Shown: positions 1 to 9,041 of the stretch, piece by piece
How positions within the stretch are numbered: the first letter of the stretch is position 1
Layout: every line of letters begins with the position of its first letter
Assembly: GCA_937928045.1 (NCBI GenBank)
Contig: CALFWO010000056.1
Span: forward strand, 24,013 to 88,012
Direction: 5' to 3'
Length of the DNA stretch: 64,000 bases
DNA from: an uncultured Saprospiraceae bacterium
GTDB lineage: Bacteria > Bacteroidota > Bacteroidia > Chitinophagales > Saprospiraceae
The notes under the pieces: generated by a model
The model's database searches: none
Told to the model about the DNA's origin: nothing
What the model saw: only the letters and a program-made list of their open reading frames with translations
Position numbers and translations under genes: made by a program

Positions 1-1
1 A

Positions 2-1114
2 TCAGGTGCAATGGTCTTGCCTTTTATGAGCTTGTATTTGCACAAAAGTCATGGATATGAGCTTTCGGAAATTGGATTGATTATGATATGCTTGGGGCTT
101 GGGTCGATGACTGGAAATTACATTGGAGGAAAACTGGTGGATCGCTTTGGTCAATATTACGTTCAAATTTTATCGCTCTTTTTTACTGGAATTATTTTTA
201 TTGGATTCCCAATGCTGGAAGGTATTGCGGAGCTGATGCTTGGCGTGTTTGTATTAACTTTAGTCGCTGATACTTTGAGGCCGGCAAATATGGCTGCTAT
301 TGCAATTTATGGATCACCTGAGATACAGACTCGCGCAGTTTCATTGAATCGATTGGCGATTAATCTTGGGTTTTCTATAGGTCCTGCAACAGCTGGTATT
401 TTAGCAGGAAAATATGGTTATGAATTTCTTTTTTACATAGATGGAGCAACTTGTTTATTGGCTAGTCTTTGTGTCTATTTTTTGCTACCGAAAAAAGAGG
501 AAAGGAAGTCAAAATCTATTGAACGAAAAAAAGCCAATAAAGAGATCCTTTATAAAGATAGAAGATACCATTATTTCTTGTTGTTAATATTTCTAGTTGC
601 TTTTTGTTTCGTCCAATTTTTTCATACAATACCAATGTATTGGGAAAAAGGCCTTGGACTCTCAGAAGCTCAAATTGGGAATTTATTAGGAGTAAATGGA
701 TTTATAATTTTCTTGCTTGAGATGCCTCTTATCCACTATTTGGTTACAAAAGGAATAAACAAATTATATGTGATAAAAATTGGAGTTGTATTAATGGCAC
801 TTGGCTTCTTTTCTTTTGTCATTCCAATTCCGATGATTTTAGTACTTGTTTTATTTACAATCTTGCTGACCATTGGAGAAATTTTGGCGCTACCTTTTCA
901 AGTAAGTTATGCGCTGGAAAGAGCAGACCCAATCATTAGAGGAAATTATATGGGTTGGTACGGTTTAATGTGGTCGATTGCTCAGGTGGTTGGTCCAGCC
1001 ACTGGTTTTTTTGTGGCAGACAATTTTGGTTTCGCAATATTATGGATTGCTATTTCTGTCATTTTGTTGTTGGCATCACTTGGATTGAGTATTTTACAGA
1101 AGTTTGAGAATTAA
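2..1114 (+). CDS. MFS transporter, 5' end cut by window edge
   Basis: Integral inner-membrane transporter of the major facilitator superfamily; the substrate cannot be told from sequence. The reading frame is open back to base 2, and the residues before the first ATG (at 11) continue the usual first-helix motif, so the real start lies outside the window. About eleven hydrophobic helices are visible. They are split into two halves by a lysine/arginine-rich cytoplasmic loop around residues 160-180, the standard MFS arrangement. The G-x-x-x-D-R motif A (GGKLVDRFG) follows the second helix. The missing part is probably only the start of helix 1. The next gene is 800 bases away, so this is the end of its transcription unit. 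Confidence 0.85.
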   Translation, partial: SGAMVLPFMSLYLHKSHGYELSEIGLIMICLGLGSMTGNYIGGKLVDRFGQYYVQILSLFFTGIIFIGFPMLEGIAELMLGVFVLTLVADTLRPANMAAIAIYGSPEIQTRAVSLNRLAINLGFSIGPATAGILAGKYGYEFLFYIDGATCLLASLCVYFLLPKKEERKSKSIERKKANKEILYKDRRYHYFLLLIFLVAFCFVQFFHTIPMYWEKGLGLSEAQIGNLLGVNGFIIFLLEMPLIHYLVTKGINKLYVIKIGVVLMALGFFSFVIPIPMILVLVLFTILLTIGEILALPFQVSYALERADPIIRGNYMGWYGLMWSIAQVVGPATGFFVADNFGFAILWIAISVILLLASLGLSILQKFEN

Positions 1115-1135
1115 ATGATCAGAATCATTGATTTT

Positions 1136-1164
1136 GCGCAAGAAAAAGTATTTCTTTACTGCGC
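1136..1164. repeat. Imperfect inverted repeat GCGCA...TGCGC
   Basis: The arms GCGCA (1136-1140) and TGCGC (1160-1164) enclose AGAAA and TTTCT, giving a near-perfect dyad just upstream of a TAnnTTTG box. It could be the transcript end of the MFS gene or an operator for the promoter that follows. There is no clear U-run. Confidence 0.35.
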
Positions 1165-1173
1165 CGGAAAGGT

Positions 1174-1181
1174 TACCTTTG
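1174..1181 (+). promoter_or_regulatory. TAnnTTTG -7 box
   Basis: TAccTTTG matches the Bacteroidota -7 consensus. No good TTTG box lies at the right distance upstream, so strength is uncertain. No protein gene follows; the next feature is a terminator hairpin about 85 bases downstream. Confidence 0.4.
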
Positions 1182-1187
1182 TGGCAT

Positions 1188-1294
1188 CAAAAGAAAAAAA
1201 TGACTGATATCTAAGCTTATGCTGTGATCAGTTTAAGAATTGGGTTTTTAAGGCGTGTTTTTTGGGGGGCTCCATTAGGGCCCCCTTCTTATTT
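1188..1294 (+). ncRNA. Candidate small RNA, about 105 nt
   Basis: A -7 box (1174-1181) and a strong intrinsic terminator (1265-1294) bracket about 105 bases with no worthwhile open reading frame. That is the signature of an independently transcribed small RNA. I do not recognise it as tmRNA, RNase P RNA, SRP RNA or 6S RNA; none of their conserved cores is present. It could instead be the terminator of a longer read-through transcript from the MFS gene. This is inference from promoter plus terminator only. Confidence 0.35.
1265..1294 (+). terminator. Intrinsic terminator
   Basis: Stem GGGGGC (1265-1270) and GCCCCC (1280-1285), 9-base loop, then TTCTTATTT. It is the strongest G/C hairpin in this part of the window. 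Confidence 0.7.
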
Positions 1295-1931
1295 ACAGTA
1301 AATAAGACTCAATCACTTTTTTAAGCAAATGGTAGTCAGGAGATTGTGATAAATGTGTGTTTTCTTTATTTTTCTGCTCGGTATTGTTTTTTTTAAATCA
1401 TTTGTCCCTTTTTATTTGGTAATTCCATTTTTTTCCATTCTTGATAGTCCTTTTAATTCTTGAATCCAACATTTCCTAATACTGTTTTTAAGGGATTTTC
1501 ATTCCATTAGGGCATTGAACATAATATTGCCAAAATAGTAGGACTGTATGCGAAAACGACATTTTTTCTCATGAAATAGGCCCCTGTATTTCCCATGATC
1601 TTCAAATTTAGAAACCTGACATATAGATTAAGTTCGGTTTTTCACTATGAAAACATTACAGGATATTTAAATATATCGATTAGGACGGGATCATCAAAAA
1701 TTCTCTAAACTCCAAGTTTCGATATTGTTTCTTCAGTTTTTCAAAACGCCGTTTTCTCCTTTAAAGGGATGTAAGTTTATCTATAGAATTATCAAAAATA
1801 TTCTAGTATGAAAAATTTCTATCCTGTTCTACTGTTGTAGGATAAGCGGCATCTAAAAAGATTTAAACACGGATTCAAAACAAATAGAAAATGCAAAAGA
1901 TCATAAATAATGCAATCAAAAATATTACAAC
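1295..1931. other. Intergenic region, no gene seen
   Basis: AT-rich stretch of about 640 bases between the hairpin and the T9SS protein gene. No open reading frame of convincing length, RNA gene or strong promoter was found on either strand. Confidence 0.6.
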
Positions 1932-3620
1932 ATGAAAAATTTTACCCTTATTCTATTGCTGCTAATTTTTTCTTTTTCACAAGAAACAGCTGCACAACTT
2001 TGTCAGCAAGCGACAGCGAGTCTTGATCTAAAAAGCCCAAGAGTTGAAGTTAGACATTCTGCGTCCGGTGATCTTTGGTGGGATGGTGTCAGCGGAAAAT
2101 TTGTTGTTGAAGACGCTACGTTAGCAACACATCCAGCAAGTGTTGCCTTTGCCGCAAGTCTATGGCTAGGTGCTTCGGACCCCGCCGGCAATTTAAAATT
2201 TGCCGGTAATACCTATGGATTGATTACTGGAAATACTGATTGGTCTCCTGGCCCCTTGGATAATACTGGTTTAATCGATTCTGAAAATTGTTTGAATTTT
2301 GATAGGCTATGGGAAGTTAAATTTTCAGATATCAACCTGTTTGAAGCTGATTACGCAGATAATGGAGTAATTGACAATACCATTCCAGAGGCAATCCAGA
2401 TGTGGCCTGGAAAAGACAATCCTTTATTAGAAGGAATCTTAGGATTTGAATTACCAAGTGGAAGATACTTAGCACCTTTCATTGATCGTGATAATGATGG
2501 AATTTACAATCCTCAAAATGGTGATGTTCCTGATACCAAGGGTGCCCTTGTTGCGAATTGGTGGATTTTTAATGACAATGGTAATGTTCACTCTTCTTCT
2601 GGTGGAAACCCAATGGCCGTAGACGTCAGTGTTTTGTCTTATTCCTTTGATGATAACCCTTTCGGTGCGAGTACGGTATTTTATGAATATAAAATTAGTA
2701 ACCAATCTGTAGAACCTATTTTGGATCTTCATGCAGGATTGTGGTTGGATCCAGATTTGGGATGTTCTTCTGATGACTATGTTGGTTGTCTCCCCGAGGA
2801 AAATCTAGCTTTCGTTTATAACCATGATGTGATTGATGGAAATGATGGAACAAGCTGTAATGGAGTACCAACCTTTGATTTAGGAATTCCATTATTTGGT
2901 ATTAAAGTTCTTGAAGGAACAAAAAATGAAGATCAAGAAGACAATGGAATGAGCTCTTTTATATATTATTCTATCGTACAAGATAATTTTCCACCACCTA
3001 TGTCAGATCCTTTAACGGCTCTTGAGATGAATAGACTTTTAACTGGTTTTTGGCGAGATGGAACACCCATAACAGAAGGAGGAACAGGATACAATCCCAG
3101 TTCTTCTGAAGTTACCAAGTATGCGTACTCAGATGCTCCTAATTCTGCATCGGGCTGGAGCATGTGTAGTACTTTAGCTCCCCCGGGAGATCAAAGAATT
3201 ATTCTAGGATCAGGTCCAACAAATTTAAACCCAGGTGAATCCATTAAATTCTCCTTAGCTGCTATTGTAACTCAAAAAGTTGTACATCCTTGTCCTGATG
3301 TAACACCGCTTGTTGAAGCTGCTCGATTTGCCCAAGTACTATATGATCAACTTCCATCCAGTCTTAATTCCGCAGTCCCAAAAGCTGAATTTAGTATTAG
3401 TCCAAACCCCGCAACTGAATTTATTAATATAACAACTGAGAAAGATCTAATTAAGAGTATTGAATTAATCAATATTAGTGGACAGTTGCTCAGATATTGG
3501 TCTGATATTAATACTTCAAATTATCGATTGGATGTCAATGGATTAGGTAAAGGAATGTATTTGGTGAAATTGAAATTGGAAGATGGGAGTTTGGGGGTGA
3601 AGAGAGTCGTGGTACAGTAA
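1932..3620 (+). CDS. Secreted protein with T9SS type A sorting domain
   Basis: Exported protein of 562 residues. Residues 1-21 form a signal peptide (short basic start, leucine/isoleucine core, cut after the alanine-alanine-glutamine run). The last 75 or so residues are a T9SS C-terminal sorting domain, with the typical SISPNPA start, an LINISGQ strand, and a GMYLVKL strand before the basic terminus. This points to export across the outer membrane and attachment at the cell surface or release. The middle (residues 30-470) is rich in D, N and G, with stretches such as DRDNDGIYNPQNGD that resemble calcium-binding turns. I recognise no catalytic domain in it. It stands alone, with long non-coding flanks on both sides. 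Confidence 0.85.
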   Translation: MKNFTLILLLLIFSFSQETAAQLCQQATASLDLKSPRVEVRHSASGDLWWDGVSGKFVVEDATLATHPASVAFAASLWLGASDPAGNLKFAGNTYGLITGNTDWSPGPLDNTGLIDSENCLNFDRLWEVKFSDINLFEADYADNGVIDNTIPEAIQMWPGKDNPLLEGILGFELPSGRYLAPFIDRDNDGIYNPQNGDVPDTKGALVANWWIFNDNGNVHSSSGGNPMAVDVSVLSYSFDDNPFGASTVFYEYKISNQSVEPILDLHAGLWLDPDLGCSSDDYVGCLPEENLAFVYNHDVIDGNDGTSCNGVPTFDLGIPLFGIKVLEGTKNEDQEDNGMSSFIYYSIVQDNFPPPMSDPLTALEMNRLLTGFWRDGTPITEGGTGYNPSSSEVTKYAYSDAPNSASGWSMCSTLAPPGDQRIILGSGPTNLNPGESIKFSLAAIVTQKVVHPCPDVTPLVEAARFAQVLYDQLPSSLNSAVPKAEFSISPNPATEFINITTEKDLIKSIELINISGQLLRYWSDINTSNYRLDVNGLGKGMYLVKLKLEDGSLGVKRVVVQ

Positions 3621-4147
3621 AGGCTTAAAAAAATGACCAGAATTATATCCGCTATCTCTTACTTGTTTTTTCAAATGTAATGTTTGCAACTTTGGGAACA
3701 AGGATCAGGAAATAAAGAAATGGTGGTAGTTGAATAAACCGTTCAAAATAGAATTAGTGGAGATTTCAGTTTAATAATTTAGACTGAAGTCTCCCTACGT
3801 ACCCTACATCTAAACCTATGAAGTCAAGGTTTTTTCGAACTCTTTAGAAGGTACATTTGTAGTCAAAATTTCCAGAAGCCGCCATTTTATGATGACGCTA
3901 AAAAATATTTTGGGAAACATCATTTATCGGAAGGAATGGCTCTTTGAATAACGAAAATTTAGCTCCTAATTGCAAGGCGCCTTCCTCCAACAAATTATAT
4001 CAGACACCGGCCAAAAGTCTATTCAAAAAATCCAATTTTTGTTATAATCTTGTCACCTGTCTTCTCACGACAAACTTCAGGCAATTTTTCACGTAAAAAA
4101 GAGCATTAAATCATGCAGCCCATTACCTTTAGGGCAAATTTCTAGAA
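3621..4147. other. Intergenic region with one hairpin
   Basis: 527 bases without a convincing gene. The only structure seen is the inverted repeat at 3759-3794. Confidence 0.6.
3759..3794. repeat. 12-bp inverted repeat (hairpin)
   Basis: GGAGATTTCAGT (3759-3770) pairs with ACTGAAGTCTCC (3783-3794), including one G-U pair, around a 12-base loop. There is no T-run after it. It may be a 3' stabilising or factor-dependent termination structure for the T9SS gene. Confidence 0.5.
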
Positions 4148-6145
4148 ATGCCAGCTCAGACCAAACCAAATATAAATTTCAAGAAAGGCAGACTTTCTAA
4201 AGCCACCTTGATTGAACTCTATAAAGCATTACTTCTTCCAAGAATGGTGGAGGAAAAAATGCTGATCTTACTTCGTCAGGGGAGAATTAGCAAGTGGTTC
4301 GCCGGAATCGGCCAAGAAGCGATAGCTGTTGGCTGTGCTATGGCCTTAGAATCTGACGAAATGATTTTCCCAATGCACCGAAATCTTGGAGTATTTACTT
4401 CAAGAAATATCCCATTGGAACGTTTGTTCGCTCAATGGCAAGGAAAAGAAATGGGATTCACAAATGGTCGAGATCGATCCTTTCACTTTGGGTCACTTGA
4501 GCATTCGATTGTAGGAATGATTTCGCACCTAGGACCACAATTATCTTTGGCTTCAGGAGTTGCACTTGCTCATAAATTGCAAGGAGAAGGCAAAGTATCC
4601 CTGGCATTTTCAGGAGAAGGAGGAACCAGCCAAGGAGAATTTCATGAGGCTTTAAATACGGCTTCAGTATGGAAACTACCAGTAATCTTCGTGGTAGAAA
4701 ATAATGGTTACGGACTATCAACACCGACAGAAGAACAATTTCGATGTGCTCAAATTGCAGACAAAGGAGTCGGCTATGGAATGAGGTCCTATACCATCGA
4801 TGGAAATAATGTTTTAGAAGTTTTTCAGACGATAAAGAAATTAAGCAAAGAACTTAGAGAAAATCCAGAGCCAATTTTATTGGAATGTATGACCTTTAGA
4901 AGGCGAGGACATGAAGAGGCCTCTGGAACAAAATATGTTCCCAAGGAATTGATGGAATATTGGGCTGCAAAAGATCCAGTTGAAAATTACGAACAGTTTC
5001 TAATCGAACAAAGCATTATCACAGAGACTGATGTGGAGGTTTGGAAAAAGGAAAATAAAGAAGCAATTAATGCTGGCCTAGAAGTGGCTTATGCAGAACC
5101 AATGCCAAAGGTTGAGTTGAGCAAGGAAATGTCTGATGTTTTCAATAACAGCCAAGTGGAAACGGTTGCTCCGCAGGGATCAACTAAACCCATTAGATTT
5201 GTTGATGCTTTGCACCAAGGATTAGAGCAAGCGATGGAGAAATATTCCAACTTGGTTTTAATGGGACAGGACATAGGAGACTACGGTGGTGTATTTAAGA
5301 TCACAGATGGATTTACCAAGACTTTTGGCAAAGAGCGGGTTAGAAACACCCCCCTTTGCGAATCGGCAATTATTGGAATTGGATTGGGCCTAAGTTTGAA
5401 AGGAATGAAGGCGATGGTTGAAATGCAATTTGCTGATTTTGTTACTTGCGGTTTCAATCAGATAATTAATAACCTAGCCAAATTAAACTACAGATGGGGA
5501 CATGCACCTGATGTGGTAATACGACTCCCCACTGGAGGAGGTGTTGGCGCAGGACCTTTCCATTCTCAATCTAATGAAGCTTGGTTTTTCCATACGCCAG
5601 GTTTAAAGATAGTTTACCCAAGTACTCCGGAAGATGCAAAGGGATTATTGTTGGCTAGTTTTGCCGATCCAAATCCTGTTTTATTTTTTGAACACAAAGC
5701 TTTGTACAGAAGTCTAACTTCAGATGTGCCAGAAGACTATTACACTTTGCCAATTGGGAAAGCACGGACTGTTAAATCAGGTTACGAACTTAGTATTATT
5801 ACCTATGGAATGGGCGTCCATTGGGCCATTGAAATCTGTGATGAAATGAATGTGGAAGCAGAGATCTTAGATCTCAGATCATTAGCCCCACTGGATTATG
5901 AGGCTATTGAAGAAGCAGTAAAGAAAACCAATAAAGTGATTATTCTTCATGAAGATTCGCTCACAGGTGGAATTGGAGGAGAACTTTCAGCTTATATTTC
6001 AGAGCATCTATTTGAATATTTGGATGGACCTGTTTTGCGCGCAGCTAGCTTAGATACACCGATCCCATTTGCAGTTCCCTTGGAGCACCAATATTTGCCA
6101 AAAGATCGATTAAAGGTTCAAATTGAAAAACTGCTAAACTATTAA
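4148..6145 (+). CDS. 2-oxoacid dehydrogenase E1, fused alpha and beta subunits
   Basis: Thiamine diphosphate-dependent E1 component that decarboxylates a 2-oxoacid and hands the acyl group to an E2 lipoyl domain. The 665 residues hold an E1-alpha part (about 20-320), with the cofactor motif GEGGTSQGEFHEA followed about 30 residues later by NN, and an E1-beta part (about 345-665), with the transketolase pyrimidine domain and a C-terminal domain. Fused E1 of this kind in Bacteroidota is usually annotated as branched-chain (2-oxoisovalerate) or pyruvate dehydrogenase; sequence alone does not fix the substrate. A paralogue lies at 26183-28252. No E2 or E3 gene is in the window. The ATG at 4148 agrees with the start of the family domain. 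Confidence 0.85.
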   Translation: MPAQTKPNINFKKGRLSKATLIELYKALLLPRMVEEKMLILLRQGRISKWFAGIGQEAIAVGCAMALESDEMIFPMHRNLGVFTSRNIPLERLFAQWQGKEMGFTNGRDRSFHFGSLEHSIVGMISHLGPQLSLASGVALAHKLQGEGKVSLAFSGEGGTSQGEFHEALNTASVWKLPVIFVVENNGYGLSTPTEEQFRCAQIADKGVGYGMRSYTIDGNNVLEVFQTIKKLSKELRENPEPILLECMTFRRRGHEEASGTKYVPKELMEYWAAKDPVENYEQFLIEQSIITETDVEVWKKENKEAINAGLEVAYAEPMPKVELSKEMSDVFNNSQVETVAPQGSTKPIRFVDALHQGLEQAMEKYSNLVLMGQDIGDYGGVFKITDGFTKTFGKERVRNTPLCESAIIGIGLGLSLKGMKAMVEMQFADFVTCGFNQIINNLAKLNYRWGHAPDVVIRLPTGGGVGAGPFHSQSNEAWFFHTPGLKIVYPSTPEDAKGLLLASFADPNPVLFFEHKALYRSLTSDVPEDYYTLPIGKARTVKSGYELSIITYGMGVHWAIEICDEMNVEAEILDLRSLAPLDYEAIEEAVKKTNKVIILHEDSLTGGIGGELSAYISEHLFEYLDGPVLRAASLDTPIPFAVPLEHQYLPKDRLKVQIEKLLNY

Positions 6146-6221
6146 AAGCTATTCAATGACTAAGCATCAGTTGAATTGATTATTCAAGTGACGATAAGCA
6201 ACGATATTCGTCCAAATAGCG

Positions 6222-6253
6222 TTTGACTGTTTGAAAGGTAAATACTACTTTCG
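6222..6253 (+). promoter_or_regulatory. Promoter of the DUF5606 gene
   Basis: TTTG (6222-6225), a 20-base spacer and TActTTcG (6246-6253), one mismatch from TAnnTTTG. The ATG follows 21 bases later. Confidence 0.6.
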
Positions 6254-6274
6254 CAACCGCAAAAAAAGATAGAT

Positions 6275-6781
6275 ATGAAATTTGATGAAATGGTCGCTGT
6301 GAGTGGCTTGAGTGGAATTTATAAATTGATAGCGAATCGATCCAACGGATTGATAATTGAAGATGTGGATACAGGAAAGCGAAAGCTAGCTCCGGCAAGA
6401 AAGCATCAATTTACTCCTCTAGCATCTATTGGAATCTATACTGGAGAAGAAGATACAGCTGAATTGGCCGTGATCTTTAGAGAAATGCGAGATCAGTTTG
6501 AGAAAAACCCTCCGGTGGCTTCATCCGCTTCTGGTGAAGAATTGTCAAACTATTTTGCCTCTATACTTCCAAATTATGATAGAGACCGAGTTTTTTCCGG
6601 AGATATCAAAAAGGTTATCAAGTGGTTCAAATTCTTGAACGAAAGAAATATCATTCCTGAAGAGGAAGTGGAAGAAGCCAAGGAAGAAGCCAAGGAAGAA
6701 TCCATGGAAGAGGTTGTTGCAGAAGCACCAAAGCCAAAGAAAAAAGCGAAGGCCAAACCTAAGAAAGAATCTGCAAAATAA
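6275..6781 (+). CDS. DUF5606 domain protein
   Basis: Small cytoplasmic protein of 168 residues found across Bacteroidota; function unknown. Residues 1-125 carry the recognisable DUF5606 fold, beginning VSGLSGIYKLIANRSNGLI with KHQFTPLASI further on. The remainder is a low-complexity acidic then lysine-rich tail (repeats of EEAKEE, then KPKKKAKAKPKK). The tail is encoded by short imperfect DNA repeats, so its length may vary between strains. It has its own promoter and ends convergently one base before the next gene. Confidence 0.75.
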   Translation: MKFDEMVAVSGLSGIYKLIANRSNGLIIEDVDTGKRKLAPARKHQFTPLASIGIYTGEEDTAELAVIFREMRDQFEKNPPVASSASGEELSNYFASILPNYDRDRVFSGDIKKVIKWFKFLNERNIIPEEEVEEAKEEAKEESMEEVVAEAPKPKKKAKAKPKKESAK

Positions 6782-6782
6782 T

Positions 6783-7196
6783 TTACTGAACCAAGTTCAT
6801 AAAATCTCGAACTAAGTTTAAAGTTTGTTGTGGTGAAAGTTTTTCACCTGACCAGTTTAATTCTGAAAAGTGCTTCTTCAGGTATTTCTGTTTAGCAGTT
6901 AATGCTAGCTGATTCTGTATTTGATCTCGCTGGGTTTTACTTCGATCCGGATTCTTCATCAGCTTTTCCGTGATTTCATTGTTCTTGGTAATCTCACGAG
7001 TCATCAATTCTAATATTTGATCTCGCTGTCCAACAAGTTGATCAGAAGATTGATTGATTCCACTCTCAAGCTTGTTTAAGGCTTGAAGAAATTCAATTTT
7101 GATAGCTTTTGATTCATTTAAGTCTTGCGCCTGAATTAAAAAGGGAAGAAACAATAAAAGAAATGATGTGATTTTTAAAGACATAGTTGGGAACAA
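6783..7196 (-). CDS. Small exported protein, unknown function
   Basis: A protein of 137 residues, or 133 from the inner ATG at 7184, which puts the basic n-region MSLKI directly before the hydrophobic core of a signal peptide (cut near QAQ). The inner start is a little more natural. The mature part is helical, charged and rich in K, E, Q and N, with no membrane segment or known motif. It runs convergently into the DUF5606 gene. I do not recognise a family. Confidence 0.6.
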   Translation of the reverse strand: MFPTMSLKITSFLLLFLPFLIQAQDLNESKAIKIEFLQALNKLESGINQSSDQLVGQRDQILELMTREITKNNEITEKLMKNPDRSKTQRDQIQNQLALTAKQKYLKKHFSELNWSGEKLSPQQTLNLVRDFMNLVQ

Positions 7197-7328
7197 ATGT
7201 GATTTGAAAAGGTCTGGAGCCGAAAGAAATCCTATCTATTATTTGATAATCAACGAACTAGATTTCTTTTTTCGGTTTCAGAATTCAAATGAATATATTG
7301 GTTTTCCTTCTAATATTATACCAATATG

Positions 7329-7336
7329 TATATTTG
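7329..7336 (+). promoter_or_regulatory. TAnnTTTG -7 box
   Basis: TAtaTTTG 20 bases before the ATG at 7357. The upstream box is weak. Confidence 0.5.
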
Positions 7337-7356
7337 CAAGTAAATAATCAAGAAAG

Positions 7357-8094
7357 ATGAAATCCTTAAACTCCCTGTTGATTTGCCTTTTGGCTTCCTC
7401 ATTTTTGTTTGCGCAAGACATGGTAGAAGTGGATACCACTAAAATGCCCAATAATTTTATTAAGATTTTCAAGAATTTCAGGTACGAATCTTTGCCAGAT
7501 CTGGTGTTCGATGGACCAGAATTCAATTATTTTGTCGAGCGTCAGGACTTGTTTGGTTCAGGAGTAGGAATTGCATTTTCACATAGTAATGACAATGGAA
7601 ATTTCTGGGAAATAGGATTGGCAGAGATGATGTTTTCTGGATCAAATGAAACAACTACCTATATCGAAGTGGATACCTTGCTTTATCAGAATTATAGACA
7701 ACAGTCTTATGCTCGAAGAGACTTTTTTGGACACATTGCCTACGGGTTTACCCTAGGAGAAGGAGAAACAGGGAAGTGGAGAATGACAGCAGCTGCGGCA
7801 TTAATGCCATTTTTACAATCGATTGATGTGCTTTCGGAAGATGATGAAAGTTTAAATGTTTCTGCAAATATTGTTGGTGTTTCAATAGCAGCTTATCCCG
7901 CAGTACAATTTAAAATTTTCAAAAAGGGTTATTTAGATATTTCCTTACCGATTCGAATTTTCAGAGCAGCGTCTTTCACCGGCGACTCCGGCAATCCTTT
8001 TTTGAATTTAAGAGAGGTTCAACAATCTACTGCGGATATAGATTTTGTTCCTTCCATTTATGAATTACGTTTGGGACTATCCATTGGATTATAA
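7357..8094 (+). CDS. Exported protein, possible outer-membrane beta-barrel
   Basis: A protein of 245 residues with a clear signal peptide (MKSLNSLLICLLASSFLFAQ). The mature part is built of alternating hydrophobic/polar strands with aromatic ends (GVGIAFSHS, FWEIGLAEMMF, AYPAVQFKIF, YLDISLPIRIF) and finishes IYELRLGLSIGL. This is the pattern of a small outer-membrane barrel or lipocalin-like fold. No family was recognised by name. A TAnnTTTG box lies just upstream and two more follow the stop codon, so it is probably monocistronic. Confidence 0.6.
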   Translation: MKSLNSLLICLLASSFLFAQDMVEVDTTKMPNNFIKIFKNFRYESLPDLVFDGPEFNYFVERQDLFGSGVGIAFSHSNDNGNFWEIGLAEMMFSGSNETTTYIEVDTLLYQNYRQQSYARRDFFGHIAYGFTLGEGETGKWRMTAAAALMPFLQSIDVLSEDDESLNVSANIVGVSIAAYPAVQFKIFKKGYLDISLPIRIFRAASFTGDSGNPFLNLREVQQSTADIDFVPSIYELRLGLSIGL

Positions 8095-8102
8095 ATAAAA
8101 AT

Positions 8103-8124
8103 TACCTTTGTATTTTTACCTTTG
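8103..8124 (+). promoter_or_regulatory. Two overlapping-range TAccTTTG boxes
   Basis: TAccTTTG occurs twice, at 8103-8110 and 8117-8124, 14 bases apart. Two start sites for the next gene are possible. The upstream boxes are not well placed, so which one is used is open. Confidence 0.45.
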
Positions 8125-8179
8125 GTAAGCAACTAATTCGGGTGCAATTTCATCGTAAGTATATTATAGCTATTATTTT

Positions 8180-8785
8180 ATGAGATTTTTGTCAATCATC
8201 TTTTGTTTTGTGATCCTATCGATTTCTACTCAGGTAGCTGGGCAAGATTTTTTGAACAGTAATAGTGGACCAAGAGAAGATGGTAGTATTGAAGAGCAAA
8301 TTGACTATCTAGTCAAAGAGTCTAATAATTACAAGACTTATAAAGTGATTCCTAAAGTAAAAATCCAGAAGTTGAAAGCAAATATCTTAGATACTTTGGC
8401 TTCCGTTCGAGGAAAACTTCGTGAGGCAAAGAATACTTTAGGTGAAAAAAACAATTCCATTGCGTCGTTAAATACAAGATTGTCTGATTTGCAATCTAAT
8501 CTAGATCAAACGAATACTGAAAAAAATAGTATCTCTTTTCTTGGAATGAATATGGGCAAAGGAGCTTACAAAACCTTGATGTGGTTCATCGTTGCGGCCT
8601 TGGCTTCTTTGCTAGGTTTTTTCATTTTTAAGTTTAAAGAAAGCAATATTGATACTGTAAGTACTAGAAAGGATTACGAAGAACTACAAAAAGAGTTTGA
8701 AGAACACCGCAAGCGCTCTCTTGAAAGAGAACAAAAGGCCATGCGTAAATTGCAGGATGAACTTAACCGAAAATCTCAGGTATAA
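8180..8785 (+). CDS. Membrane-anchored coiled-coil protein
   Basis: A protein of 201 residues: signal peptide (about 1-21), a periplasmic helical stretch (about 35-125) with heptad-like repeats (LREAKNTLGEKNNSIASLN), one membrane helix (about residues 131-152, MWFIVAALASLLGFFIF), then a charged cytoplasmic coiled coil rich in E, K and R. Similar Bacteroidota proteins often carry the label tRNA (guanine-N1)-methyltransferase, which the sequence does not support: there is no SPOUT domain. A structural or scaffold role at the inner membrane is more likely. Confidence 0.6.
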   Translation: MRFLSIIFCFVILSISTQVAGQDFLNSNSGPREDGSIEEQIDYLVKESNNYKTYKVIPKVKIQKLKANILDTLASVRGKLREAKNTLGEKNNSIASLNTRLSDLQSNLDQTNTEKNSISFLGMNMGKGAYKTLMWFIVAALASLLGFFIFKFKESNIDTVSTRKDYEELQKEFEEHRKRSLEREQKAMRKLQDELNRKSQV

Positions 8786-8941
8786 CCCTAGCGTTAGTCA
8801 CCTTTCACTTTTTCCCTTATAAATTGCCTATCATTAGTCGAATTACAAATTCGGACTAAAAACTGATCTTCCTGAGCAGATTTACCATTTCTTATTAGTG
8901 CGAAACTCATTATTTGATAGAATTTAACGGTTAAAAGCCTT

Positions 8942-8949
8942 TACCTTTG
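8942..8949 (+). promoter_or_regulatory. Upstream TAccTTTG box before paaA
   Basis: TAccTTTG lies immediately 5' of the palindromic operator. Transcription from it would start inside the operator, so a bound repressor could block it. Confidence 0.35.
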
Positions 8950-8956
8950 TCAAAAA

Positions 8957-8972
8957 ACGAACATTTGTTCGT
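8957..8972. promoter_or_regulatory. Perfect 7-2-7 palindrome, likely TetR-family operator
   Basis: ACGAACA (8957-8963), TT, TGTTCGT (8966-8972). Size and symmetry are those of TetR/AcrR operators. In several bacteria paa genes are controlled by a TetR-type PaaR that is released by phenylacetyl-CoA. The site ends 6 bases before the TTTTG box of the paaA promoter, well placed for repression. No TetR gene is in the window. Confidence 0.55.
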
Positions 8973-8978
8973 AAATTA

Positions 8979-9010
8979 TTTTGAACTCTCTTTCGTTCAG
9001 GCTATCTTTG
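8979..9010 (+). promoter_or_regulatory. paaA promoter
   Basis: TTTTG (8979-8983), a 19-base spacer and TAtcTTTG (9003-9010), close to the Bacteroidota consensus. The leader to the ATG at 9042 is about 25 bases. Confidence 0.7.
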
Positions 9011-9041
9011 GAATATTCCTAATCAGATAAAGCTTTAGCAC

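Noticed and set aside
8180..8785. Label tRNA (guanine-N1)-methyltransferase
   Set aside because: No SPOUT fold or knot motif; the protein is a membrane-anchored coiled coil.
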